Shown: in pieces, positions 1-7,003 of the stretch
Layout: each line of letters starts with the position of its first letter
How positions within the stretch are numbered: the stretch's first letter is position 1
Notes under the pieces: model-generated
The model's database searches: none
Told to the model about the DNA's origin: nothing
The model's input: only the letters and a program-made list of their open reading frames with translations
Assembly (NCBI GenBank): GCA_016182105.1
Contig: JACOXZ010000002.1
Span: 1 to 34,642 of the forward strand
DNA length: 34,642 nt
Direction of reading: 5' to 3'
Source of the DNA: Candidatus Liptonbacteria bacterium
Lineage (GTDB): Bacteria; Patescibacteriota; Minisyncoccia; UBA6257; 2-01-FULL-56-20
Made by a program: the position numbers and the translations under genes

Positions 1-313
1 TTGCGTTCTCGATTGCCGCTAAAATCTTCAGGCGGTTACGGATGATGCCCTCGTCTTTGAGGAGCCGCTTTACATCCCGAGCGCCGAAGTGCGCGACCTT
101 CTTTGGGTCGAATCCCCGGAACGCCTGCTCGAACCCTTTTCGCTTCTTCACCACAATCGCCCAGCTTAACCCTGCCTGGAAAGCGTCTAAAACCATAAAC
201 TCAAAAAGCTTTCGGTCGTTGTGGAGCGGCACTCCCCACTCGCGGTCATGGTATCGAACCATGAGCGGGTTCGTCCCTGGCCAATCGCAGGTTCCCAAAA
301 TATTATGTTTCAT
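1..313 (-). CDS. tag: DNA-3-methyladenine glycosylase I, N-terminal part (runs off window)
   Basis: Base-excision repair enzyme that removes 3-methyladenine from alkylated DNA. About 104 residues are visible from the ATG at 313 to the window edge; the C-terminal half is missing. Seen: Cys9 and, in the block PLMVRYHDREWGVP, His22. These match Cys4 and His17 of E. coli Tag, two of its four zinc ligands. The block FQAGLSW follows near residue 45, and FDPKKVAHF and GIIRNRLKI further on are also family-typical. The position equal to catalytic Glu38 of E. coli Tag is Asp43 here (LDAFQAGLSW), a conservative change. No strong ribosome-binding site is visible. The gene lies downstream of a promoter-terminator unit at 348-525, so it may be expressed by read-through of that terminator. 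Confidence 0.93.
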   Translation of the reverse strand, partial: MKHNILGTCDWPGTNPLMVRYHDREWGVPLHNDRKLFEFMVLDAFQAGLSWAIVVKKRKGFEQAFRGFDPKKVAHFGARDVKRLLKDEGIIRNRLKILAAIENA

Positions 314-347
314 CTGCTTTAATTTTAGCAGCAGATTTTTTGTTTAG

Positions 348-375
348 AAAAAAGCCCCATCATGGTGATGGGGCT
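348..375 (-). terminator. intrinsic terminator (or attenuator) upstream of tag
   Basis: A perfect 10-bp stem, AGCCCCATCA (353-362) with TGATGGGGCT (366-375), and a 3-nt loop. Read on the minus strand it is followed by a run of six T (353-348). There is no T-run on the plus side, so it works for minus-strand transcripts. Confidence 0.8.
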
Positions 376-491
376 ATCCAGACAGAAGTGTTTGATGGTG
401 TTGGCCGTCGGTCCTATGTAACTTCTCCCTTTTTTGGTTTTTGGTTTCACGCCCAACGCAACGAAGGGCATGGTTAATATGTTAATATACT
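348..491 (-). ncRNA. possible small RNA or attenuated leader of tag
   Basis: The interval between the promoter at 498-525 and the terminator at 348-375 would give a transcript of about 140 nt. It contains a GCCC...GGGC hairpin near 460-475 and no convincing gene. A frame of about 60 codons crosses it but has a TTG start, no ribosome-binding site, and continues through the terminator. I recognise no known riboswitch or sRNA family. Because tag begins 35 nt beyond the terminator, the unit may be a regulated leader rather than an independent RNA. Confidence 0.3.
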
Positions 492-497
492 GAATAA

Positions 498-525
498 ATA
501 ATAGCAATCATGTAAGGGGTGTCAA
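498..525 (-). promoter_or_regulatory. sigma70-type promoter (TTGACA-16-TATTAT)
   Basis: On the minus strand a perfect -35 (TTGACA, 525-520) is followed after 16 nt by TATTAT (503-498). The predicted transcription start is near 491. It faces the terminator at 348-375 and then tag. Confidence 0.6.
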
Positions 526-586
526 GCGTACCCGGCCTCTCAACCTATAGGCATATATTATTGACCAGAAGTCATGAGAAGTCACT

Positions 587-615
587 AAAAAGGGGCGGGG
601 ATGAATTCCCGCCCC
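587..615 (-). terminator. intrinsic terminator of the secreted-protein operon
   Basis: An 8-bp GC stem, GGGGCGGG (592-599) with CCCGCCCC (608-615), followed on the minus strand by TTTTT (591-587). It lies 25 nt downstream of the stop codon of the large secreted protein. Confidence 0.85.
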
Positions 616-639
616 AGCTGAAAAGGTACTGCATTCGTG

Positions 640-3480
640 TTACTTCAGCAGCATCATTCGTTTGATGTCTTTCCGCGCACCGTCGTAGGACAAGGCGTAG
701 AAGTACATGCCGCTGGCTGCCGGTTTGCCATTTTCATTTTGACCATCCCAAACTACGGAATAGTCGCCTGCCAGGCGAAACCCCTGCTCAACCATTCGTA
801 CATGCTGCCCAAGCGTGTTAAAAATCTTAAGCTCTATGTACCCGTCATGCGGCAACGAGTAAGAAATTGCCGTTTGGCTATTGAATGGATTGGGGTAGTT
901 CTGGGCCAACGAGTATGCGTACGGCACGGGAATGCGTGATGCCACAAGCGGCATCTCCCATCCGTCCTGCGTACTCGCCGACATAACAACTATCATTAGC
1001 TCGTCCGATGAATGAAACCGTGCAATGAGCGTGCGGCCAGCCGGTACGACAGTACGCAACTGGTCTTGATCGATGCTCAGGAACCGCGAGGTGTCCCCCT
1101 TCCTTTCGAACCGGCAATCCGGAAGCAAACTGTCCGGATCTGATGAGATTCCAGTCAACGTCATCGCCAACCCGGCCAGCTCCACCGGCGTTTCTAGCCA
1201 CAACTCGTTGCCTTCCGTCCAGACGTACGCCGGGGCCAACGGTGCAACCTTCGCCAGTGCAGGCGCGTCGTGCACTATTACCCGGATTAGGTAGACTAGG
1301 TCGGCTACGGTCAGAGGAATCCCATCGCGATTGACTTCGCTCACTCGCTCGTGGAGATCAAAGAAGAGTGGATCGAATACTGCCCGCCCTTCGATGAAGT
1401 AGCGCGAGTAGAGGACGGCGTCGCCGATCTCGTACGACTCGAAGTTGAGATTGAGATCGCCAATTTGCATATTGAAGCCCAGAGGCCCAATGACCGTTGG
1501 CAATTGCCACGTCCCGTCCCAGTGCGCGAACGCTCCTTTCACGCGCACCTGTTTGGTGCCGGGCAGCAGCGAAACCGGGATGTCAAACTCGTACCACGTC
1601 CGCGTAGTCGGGTGGCCAAGGAAGACGCAACCGTTCATGAGCGACGGGCCACCGATGATTTCCACGGATAGGTTTCCCAGGAAATTCAGCAACCCGACGC
1701 GCACACCGTTGACACCGGTTTCCACCTGTATACTCGGCGAGGTTTGGTTGAATACCAGCAAGCTCGGGGCCTCATCAAACGTATTCAAGTCCCAGTTGAG
1801 CACGGTATACAGCGTGGAGCCATTCACGATACACACCCTCGCTTCGTTCGATGCGTCATAGGCCACGTTCACTTGTCCGGTAAACGGGCTTAAGACGGCC
1901 GAATACTCGGTTGCAATCACGGTTTCCAGGAACTTGAAGTTCCCGAGATCGAGCACGGCAAACGTCATCGCCGTGCCGAAGTTCACGCCGTCACGGTGGT
2001 ACAGCCAGTAATTGATGCAATTGGGATCAACACAATTTGGCTGATAGTCATTATCGTTGACCGTCCATCCGATCATAGCCAGCGTCGACTCGTCGAGGTC
2101 CCAATTCATGCGTGAAGCGTTCATCAACGAGCTGTCTTGCGGCGCGCCTGAACACTCTTCGCAATTGTTATTCACTCGACGAATTTCCCCGCACCGCTTC
2201 TCGCAACCCGGGACCGTGGTACAGGCGTACCAGGCCAGGTCACACGCGTTCGGTTGGTGCAGAAGTTCGTGGCAGAACGCCAACGGGAATAGACTGGAGT
2301 CGCTCCCCGTTCCCACGACACTGTAGTACCCGCTCACGTCACGATCGTTGTCACCGTCCACGTCCCATCCGCCGGGGTAATCCTGATAATTCGCCCACCA
2401 AATGTCGTCGCCCAAGCCGAGTCCGAATTTGTCGTACCCGGCGGTAAATGGCACCAACATCACCGCAGCATGGTTTGCCCAGTTCGCGCGTCGGTTGTCA
2501 TTCACCCAACGGCGGTATGCGGCGGTTCCGCCTTCGGCATACCCCTGCGATGCGGCCACCCAGCTGACCCAGTCAGTCACGTTCGATGAGCCGGAAAATT
2601 GCTTGCCGCTCGAACGCTTGACCGGCGTTTGCTGGACCCGGACAGTGCCGCTGGGATTGTTGGAGACGAACTCCACCACCCAATCCTGTGGGATATTGCG
2701 CGTCGCGGCCACCCGTGACAGGTACGATAGGCCGATGACGATTTGCCGTTTGTACCGTTCAACCTGACCAGGAGTCAGGTGGTACTTGGTTGAATCACCG
2801 CCATCCACCAGCGCCACCGCAATGTGTACTCGGCCGACCCAGTAGTTGAAGGTCAGCTTGTCCTGCTTCAACGCGATGTCATCCAGGTCAGCCACGCCCA
2901 TCACCGGGTCGGGAACCGTCGCCAGGTTGCCCTCGAAGTCATAGTACAACCCCGTGGCAGACCGCGCGGTTACCGCGGTGGTCACCCGCTGTTGCGTTAA
3001 ACCTGCGTCCGCGTCTGTGGCAGCGTTAATAGCCGCAATGGCCGACTCTTCCGTCATCCACTGCTTCGCGTGCGCGAGCAACGCTTCAGCCTCTGCCGTT
3101 GGGCGCCCGTTCGCTTTCGCTAAGTCAATGACTGACTGAACGGCCTGCCAACGCTGTTCGAGCGTCGGCGGGCGCTCGTCAATACTGTAGACGTGAGAAT
3201 AATCGAGCGAGGCACTCATCTGCCACGCATCACGAATCCAGGTGAACTCGGACGCACCTAATGGCTGCAATCCGAATCTGCCTGTCTTTGCTCCAGACGC
3301 GGTGATGATGTGCGCCTGCCCGTTGTCGATCACGGTGCCGATAACCCGGACGCCGCTCTCGATCATCTGCCGACGCACCTCATTGGCCTCTCGCTCACCT
3401 ACCGTGCGAATGCCCGGCTCATCAACTGCAAAAGTGGCCGAGGACAGAAGCATTGCCAAAAAAACTGTAAGGGTTTTCAT
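640..3480 (-). CDS. large secreted metzincin-like metalloprotease with C-terminal sorting/FlgD-like domain
   Basis: A 946-residue exported protein (numbering below is from an ATG two codons upstream, at 3486). Seen: a signal peptide (MKTLTVFLAM to about SATFA), then a region containing HELLHQPNACD (residues 406-416) and, about 40 residues later, SSLMNASR with Met455. HExxHxxNxxD plus a Met-turn fits the metzincin zinc-protease layout, with Asn in place of the usual Gly; protease activity is inferred. A Cys-rich stretch (about 415-445) lies between. A dockerin-like block, NRDGIPLTVADLVYLI, is at about 719-734. The last 85 residues begin NYPNPFN and contain LKIFNTLGQ and GMYFYAL, as in type IX secretion/FlgD-Ig C-terminal domains. 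The start is set at 3480 because AAGGAGG is 7 nt upstream of it; the ATG at 3486 is too close. The region is visibly GC-richer than its neighbours and this architecture is familiar from FCB-group bacteria, so horizontal transfer is likely. Confidence 0.85.
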   Translation of the reverse strand: MKTLTVFLAMLLSSATFAVDEPGIRTVGEREANEVRRQMIESGVRVIGTVIDNGQAHIITASGAKTGRFGLQPLGASEFTWIRDAWQMSASLDYSHVYSIDERPPTLEQRWQAVQSVIDLAKANGRPTAEAEALLAHAKQWMTEESAIAAINAATDADAGLTQQRVTTAVTARSATGLYYDFEGNLATVPDPVMGVADLDDIALKQDKLTFNYWVGRVHIAVALVDGGDSTKYHLTPGQVERYKRQIVIGLSYLSRVAATRNIPQDWVVEFVSNNPSGTVRVQQTPVKRSSGKQFSGSSNVTDWVSWVAASQGYAEGGTAAYRRWVNDNRRANWANHAAVMLVPFTAGYDKFGLGLGDDIWWANYQDYPGGWDVDGDNDRDVSGYYSVVGTGSDSSLFPLAFCHELLHQPNACDLAWYACTTVPGCEKRCGEIRRVNNNCEECSGAPQDSSLMNASRMNWDLDESTLAMIGWTVNDNDYQPNCVDPNCINYWLYHRDGVNFGTAMTFAVLDLGNFKFLETVIATEYSAVLSPFTGQVNVAYDASNEARVCIVNGSTLYTVLNWDLNTFDEAPSLLVFNQTSPSIQVETGVNGVRVGLLNFLGNLSVEIIGGPSLMNGCVFLGHPTTRTWYEFDIPVSLLPGTKQVRVKGAFAHWDGTWQLPTVIGPLGFNMQIGDLNLNFESYEIGDAVLYSRYFIEGRAVFDPLFFDLHERVSEVNRDGIPLTVADLVYLIRVIVHDAPALAKVAPLAPAYVWTEGNELWLETPVELAGLAMTLTGISSDPDSLLPDCRFERKGDTSRFLSIDQDQLRTVVPAGRTLIARFHSSDELMIVVMSASTQDGWEMPLVASRIPVPYAYSLAQNYPNPFNSQTAISYSLPHDGYIELKIFNTLGQHVRMVEQGFRLAGDYSVVWDGQNENGKPAASGMYFYALSYDGARKDIKRMMLLK

Positions 3481-3492
3481 GGTCATGCCTCC

Positions 3493-3909
3493 TTACGGCT
3501 GCTGCGCGATCGCTGGATCGGCGCGCAATGTGTCACCAACAAACGAGTACTGCAGACGATTCTCGCTCCATCCCGGTAGCGTCACCCAAATACCCGCCGA
3601 TTTGGTGGGGTCAACAGTACCATCCTTCCGGACGAGCCCGGCGAACTTGTCGTACGTCCAGGGAGCGGTTTCCCCGTTCCCGTCCGTGACCAGGTTGACG
3701 CCAGGGTTTACTTCCCCGGGCATCGCTTTCGGGGTGATGTTCACTGTCGCGCCCTTGACGCGGATGGTGGCACCGGTTGTATCAATGCCCGATACCACCA
3801 CGCAGACCGTTCCGGTGAGCGGAACGTACTGGTCGGGCGCAACGGGATTGCTACATCCTGCCACTAACGCCACGAGCGGTAGTGCCACTAACTTCAGTTT
3901 CTTTCCTAT
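3493..3909 (-). CDS. small lipoprotein, probable ATA start
   Basis: A putative membrane-anchored lipoprotein of unknown function. The N-terminus KKLKLVALPLVALVAGC is a classical lipoprotein signal with the lipobox LVAGC. The mature part is about 120 residues, with a carboxypeptidase-regulatory-like feel (GTVCVVVSG, GATIRVKGATVNI), but I do not recognise a family. No ATG, GTG or TTG fits well. A GTG at 3888 would remove the positive end of the signal and has no ribosome-binding site. AAGGAG (3923-3918) is 8 nt upstream of an in-frame ATA at 3909, giving a complete signal peptide. The stop codon TAA is part of the Shine-Dalgarno of the next gene (TAAGGAGG), so the two genes form a coupled operon. 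A single-base error changing ATG to ATA is the alternative. Confidence 0.65.
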   Translation of the reverse strand: MGKKLKLVALPLVALVAGCSNPVAPDQYVPLTGTVCVVVSGIDTTGATIRVKGATVNITPKAMPGEVNPGVNLVTDGNGETAPWTYDKFAGLVRKDGTVDPTKSAGIWVTLPGWSENRLQYSFVGDTLRADPAIAQQP

Positions 3910-4040
3910 ACGATCACTCCTTATACTATGGGGTTTACGGTTATTGTAGGTTTTGTCTATTTTTTCTTATTCAATTGTCAAATAGTCAACATTATTACCC
4001 TAAGAATTTTAACCTCATTTGTCAAATGTAAGAATTGTTG

Positions 4041-4094
4041 GTGCGTCCACCAATCGCTCCGCCATGCCGCCCGGCTTAAAGTTCTTTCAATACC
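4041..4094 (-). repeat. 54-bp inverted repeat, left copy
   Basis: This 54-nt segment is the reverse complement of 8244-8297 with three mismatches, all transitions (51 of 54). It contains the last six codons and stop of the acyltransferase gene (VLKEL, then TAA) followed by a GC-rich stretch, GCCGGGCGGCATGGCGGAGC. The rest of the spacer 3925-4040 is AT-rich, with nothing I can name. Confidence 0.9.
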
Positions 4095-6592
4095 CCTTCT
4101 AATTTTCTTGTCACTTCAATATACGAATCAGATTTTTTAAATTTAATCGGCTTGCCGAATTTTACCGAAACCTGTCCTCCTTTCCGAGGCATAATTTTGC
4201 CAGCCGGCATAATATCTGCCGTACCGCTGATTTTTACCGGAACAATATAAGAATCCATTTCCACTCCGACGAGTCCCGCTCCGCGCTTAAGAGGCAATAA
4301 CTCGCGAGTCATGCTCATTTTCCCCTCTGGATAAACGGCAATTGACCAATTTTTGTCTAAAAGGCGACCCATGTATTCTAACCCCGCTTTTATATTTTCA
4401 TGCTCATGCCTCGGGAATGGAAAGGCATTAAAAAATAATTCCACAAGCCAAGCAATATTTTTATATTGTTCATAAAGGACATCTTCGGCGGCGGCAAAAG
4501 CAATCTTTCTTCTGATTTTTAATGGCAAGGCCATCAGCAAAAATAAAGAATCTAGAAAACTCACGTGATTTGGCATAAAAATAGCGGGTAAGGGCAAGTT
4601 TTCAAGGCGATCTTTTCCTTCAATTTTTAATTTCGCAAAAATTCTGGCGAGTGGAAAAATTATTAAAATTTGAGTCAGCATTCGCCCTAAAGAAGCCCGT
4701 CTTGTAAGAGGCCAGTTTTTAAAAGGGGGCGCCTTTTGAGTAGGCTCCTGTCTCCCTACGGGAGATCTCCCGTCGGGAGACTTTTTAATCATTTCTTCTA
4801 GGTCCAAAACGGTGGTTTCTGAACTTATTTTTGCCTCATCAACAGTTATCCCCAACCCTTCTTCAATCCGCGACACCAACTCAACGCGCAAAAGCGAGTC
4901 CAAGTTTAACTCAGAAACTATTTTGGTTTTTTGGCTAATTCCTGAAACATCGTGACCGGTTATCTCGGAGAGTAAGCGCGTAAGCGGCGTTCCTACGAGC
5001 GTGGGTGGTGTCGGAATTTTTGAAGCCTTAAGCCATCGTAACACCTCCTCCTTCTTTACCTTTCTTGTTGCTGATCTTGGGAAATCTTCTCTTGGCCAAA
5101 TTGACCAGCCGGCAATATTCTGATAAGAAGAGAGTTTTTTATTGACCCTGGTTATAATTTTTTCCGGATCCTTGATATCCCCGAGGAGCACAGCGTGAAT
5201 CTCCACTTGACCGCCCGATTTTTCCACTCCAACCACACAGCTGTCTTTCACTTCGGGTATTTTGTTAAGTTCCAATTCTATGTCTTCCGGGTACACATTT
5301 TGAGCGCCTGGGCCTTTAATCATGTATTTTTTTCTGCCTTTAAGATAAAGAAATCCTTCTTTATCCAGTTCCCCAATATCGCCAGTCTTAAACCAGCTTG
5401 CCCCGAGCGCAGTCGAGGGGCCGTCAGCAATAAAGACCTCTTTAGTCTTTTCCTTATTTTGGAAATAACCCTGAAAAATATTCGCTCCTTTAACAAGGAT
5501 TTCTCCGTCAGGAGCGATTTTTACCTCCACGCCGGGTAGAATTTTCCCGACGGATCCGACTCGTTGATCTTCATAACTATTGCTCGACACCACCGGCGAA
5601 GTTTCGGTAAGGCCGTAACCTTGCAAAAGATACACGCCGAGTGCGTTCCACTTCTTTTCAAGCTCCGGATCAAGTGGCGCACCGCCAGAAATCACCGTAT
5701 GGAATCGCCCGCCAAATTTCTTGAGTATTGGCCGCATCAAAATCCGCTGCAGTAATTTTAGTTTCATTGCACCGGAAATCTTCATCAATATCTCAAGCAT
5801 CTTTTTTTTGCCCCCTTCTTGTGCCTGCGCTTCGATTTTCATCATCACCACTCGCAAAAATTCCGGCACGGCCGCCATCGTCGTAATCCGATGCTCTCTT
5901 AAAAGATCGCGAATGGCAGCTGGCGAGTGCGCATAAACAATCGGTGCCCCTTTAGCATAGGGAAGTAAAAATCCGATTACTTGTTCAAAAATATGGCTCA
6001 GGGGTAAAATGGATAAAAATTTATCGGTTTCAGCAATCGGAGCAATTTTTAAAATTGCCTCAAGATTGGAGCTGATATTTTTATGAGTAAGAATTACGCC
6101 CTTGGGGTCGCCAGTGGTCCCGGAAGTGTACATAAGCTCCGCAACATCTTTTTCTTTGATTGGGGGTTTTCTAAAATTGGCGCCTTCGCTCTTGCTTACT
6201 ATTTCATTTAAAAATTCGGCGTCGAATACCGAAAGATTTGACGGGAGCGGCTGTTTATAATGTAAATATTTAAAAACAACTTTTGCGCCGGTTTGTTCGG
6301 CAATTTTTCTTACCAGCTCGCTCGTGCTTTGAATATTAAGCGGCACCGGCACATACCCGCCTAAAATGCTGCCCCACCAAAGACAAATCCAATAGGGAGA
6401 ATTTGGGGCAAGCAAAAGCACCTTATCTTCTCTCTGCAGTCCTTGCCTTTCTAAAAATACCGCAACCCTTTTGGACCATTCGTAAACATCGCCGTAACTC
6501 AAGGAAACAGTGCGATATCCCATTTTCATCACGAGCGCGGTCCGATTGCCATGCTCTTTTGCGTTTTTCTCTAAAATATTAGTGAGCACCAT
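4076..6592 (-). CDS. acyl-(ACP) synthetase / acyl carrier protein / PlsC-type acyltransferase fusion (Aas-like)
   Basis: An 838-residue lipid-salvage enzyme. Residues 1-520 are an AMP-forming acyl-activating domain: YTSGTTGDPKG at 155-165, YGLTETSP at 326-333, TGDIGELDKEGFLYLKGRKK at 403-422, and a catalytic-type Lys near 511. Residues about 533-605 are an acyl carrier protein with the 4'-phosphopantetheine serine in LNLDSL (Ser566). Residues about 640-838 are a PlsC/LPLAT acyltransferase with NHVSFLD (His676, Asp681) and YPEGKMS (755-760). Inferred role: activate a free fatty acid, load it on the built-in ACP, and transfer it to a lysophospholipid or glycerol phosphate at the membrane. E. 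coli Aas joins synthetase and acyltransferase but has no fused ACP. acpS, needed to prime the ACP, sits 21 nt upstream. Two palindromic repeats (4748-4780, 5396-5419) are inserted in frame in linker or loop positions. The start ATG at 6592 has no clear ribosome-binding site. Confidence 0.9.
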   Translation of the reverse strand: MVLTNILEKNAKEHGNRTALVMKMGYRTVSLSYGDVYEWSKRVAVFLERQGLQREDKVLLLAPNSPYWICLWWGSILGGYVPVPLNIQSTSELVRKIAEQTGAKVVFKYLHYKQPLPSNLSVFDAEFLNEIVSKSEGANFRKPPIKEKDVAELMYTSGTTGDPKGVILTHKNISSNLEAILKIAPIAETDKFLSILPLSHIFEQVIGFLLPYAKGAPIVYAHSPAAIRDLLREHRITTMAAVPEFLRVVMMKIEAQAQEGGKKKMLEILMKISGAMKLKLLQRILMRPILKKFGGRFHTVISGGAPLDPELEKKWNALGVYLLQGYGLTETSPVVSSNSYEDQRVGSVGKILPGVEVKIAPDGEILVKGANIFQGYFQNKEKTKEVFIADGPSTALGASWFKTGDIGELDKEGFLYLKGRKKYMIKGPGAQNVYPEDIELELNKIPEVKDSCVVGVEKSGGQVEIHAVLLGDIKDPEKIITRVNKKLSSYQNIAGWSIWPREDFPRSATRKVKKEEVLRWLKASKIPTPPTLVGTPLTRLLSEITGHDVSGISQKTKIVSELNLDSLLRVELVSRIEEGLGITVDEAKISSETTVLDLEEMIKKSPDGRSPVGRQEPTQKAPPFKNWPLTRRASLGRMLTQILIIFPLARIFAKLKIEGKDRLENLPLPAIFMPNHVSFLDSLFLLMALPLKIRRKIAFAAAEDVLYEQYKNIAWLVELFFNAFPFPRHEHENIKAGLEYMGRLLDKNWSIAVYPEGKMSMTRELLPLKRGAGLVGVEMDSYIVPVKISGTADIMPAGKIMPRKGGQVSVKFGKPIKFKKSDSYIEVTRKLEGVLKEL
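4748..4780 (-). repeat. in-frame palindromic repeat in ACP-acyltransferase linker
   Basis: Two tandem 15-nt near-palindromes, TCTCCCTACGGGAGA and TCTCCCGTCGGGAGA, occupy 4751-4780. They encode the linker residues SPDGRSPVGRQ (about 605-615) between the ACP and PlsC domains without breaking the frame. Confidence 0.75.
5396..5419 (-). repeat. in-frame 24-nt repeat insertion (encodes PSTALGAS)
   Basis: A 24-nt segment containing CCTCGACTGCGCTCGGGG adds eight residues (392-399) between the ADG and WFKTGD parts of the adenylation domain, where homologues normally read DGWFKTGD. I recognise this sequence type as a dispersed intergenic repeat in many uncultured bacteria. Here it is exactly eight codons long, so the frame is kept. 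Confidence 0.7.
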
Positions 6593-6613
6593 CGTTCTTC
6601 AGTTCCTTTCTAA

Positions 6614-6967
6614 TTAAGTTAAAATAAAGACCACGACGGCCATCGCATATTCTTTATCATGGCTGATACTAACATCACGACTTAATATTTTGTCATTAAA
6701 TTCGTGCAGCTGTACTTCTGGCCTTCCATTTCTTTTTTTTATAATTTCAATTTTTTTCCAATCTCCGGCTTTTAATTTCAATACCTTCCCCAGCGCCTTA
6801 ATCACCGCTTCTTTTGCTGCAAAAATACCGGCGAGATTTTCCGGTTTTGAAGCGCCCGCTAATTCAGCCTGAGTAAAGATCTTGTACAAGAATCCTCTCC
6901 CGCCTCTTTTCATTGATTGCTTAAAATGCCCAATATGTACAAGATCACAACCAACTTTTATATCCAT
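6614..6967 (-). CDS. acpS: holo-[acyl-carrier-protein] synthase
   Basis: Transfers 4'-phosphopantetheine from CoA to the serine of acyl carrier protein. The 117-residue length is usual. Seen: VGCDLVHI at 5-12 (Asp8, a Mg ligand), FAAKEAVIKAL near 49-59 (catalytic-type Glu/Lys), and SISHDKEYAMAVV near the C-terminus. It lies 21 nt upstream of the fusion gene that contains an ACP domain, which is its obvious client, and the two form an operon. It is divergent from the MFS gene with only 36 nt between the two start codons. That spacer is very AT-rich (TTATAATTTATATAATT) and must hold both promoters. Confidence 0.92.
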   Translation of the reverse strand: MDIKVGCDLVHIGHFKQSMKRGGRGFLYKIFTQAELAGASKPENLAGIFAAKEAVIKALGKVLKLKAGDWKKIEIIKKRNGRPEVQLHEFNDKILSRDVSISHDKEYAMAVVVFILT

Positions 6968-7003
6968 AGTTATAATTTATATAATTAAAGTTAATATAAA
7001 AAT

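Noticed and set aside
325-507. A 60-codon frame overlapping the terminator upstream of tag
   Set aside because: TTG start, no ribosome-binding site, reads straight through a strong terminator, no recognisable content.
637-3579. Plus-strand frames opposite the secreted protein and lipoprotein
   Set aside because: Antisense shadows in GC-rich sequence; the minus-strand gene has a signal peptide, motifs and a ribosome-binding site.
4041-4094. A tRNA-Leu or tRNA-Ser gene in the 54-bp repeat
   Set aside because: The D-arm-like part is present but there is no matching acceptor 3' strand, anticodon stem or T arm in either copy.
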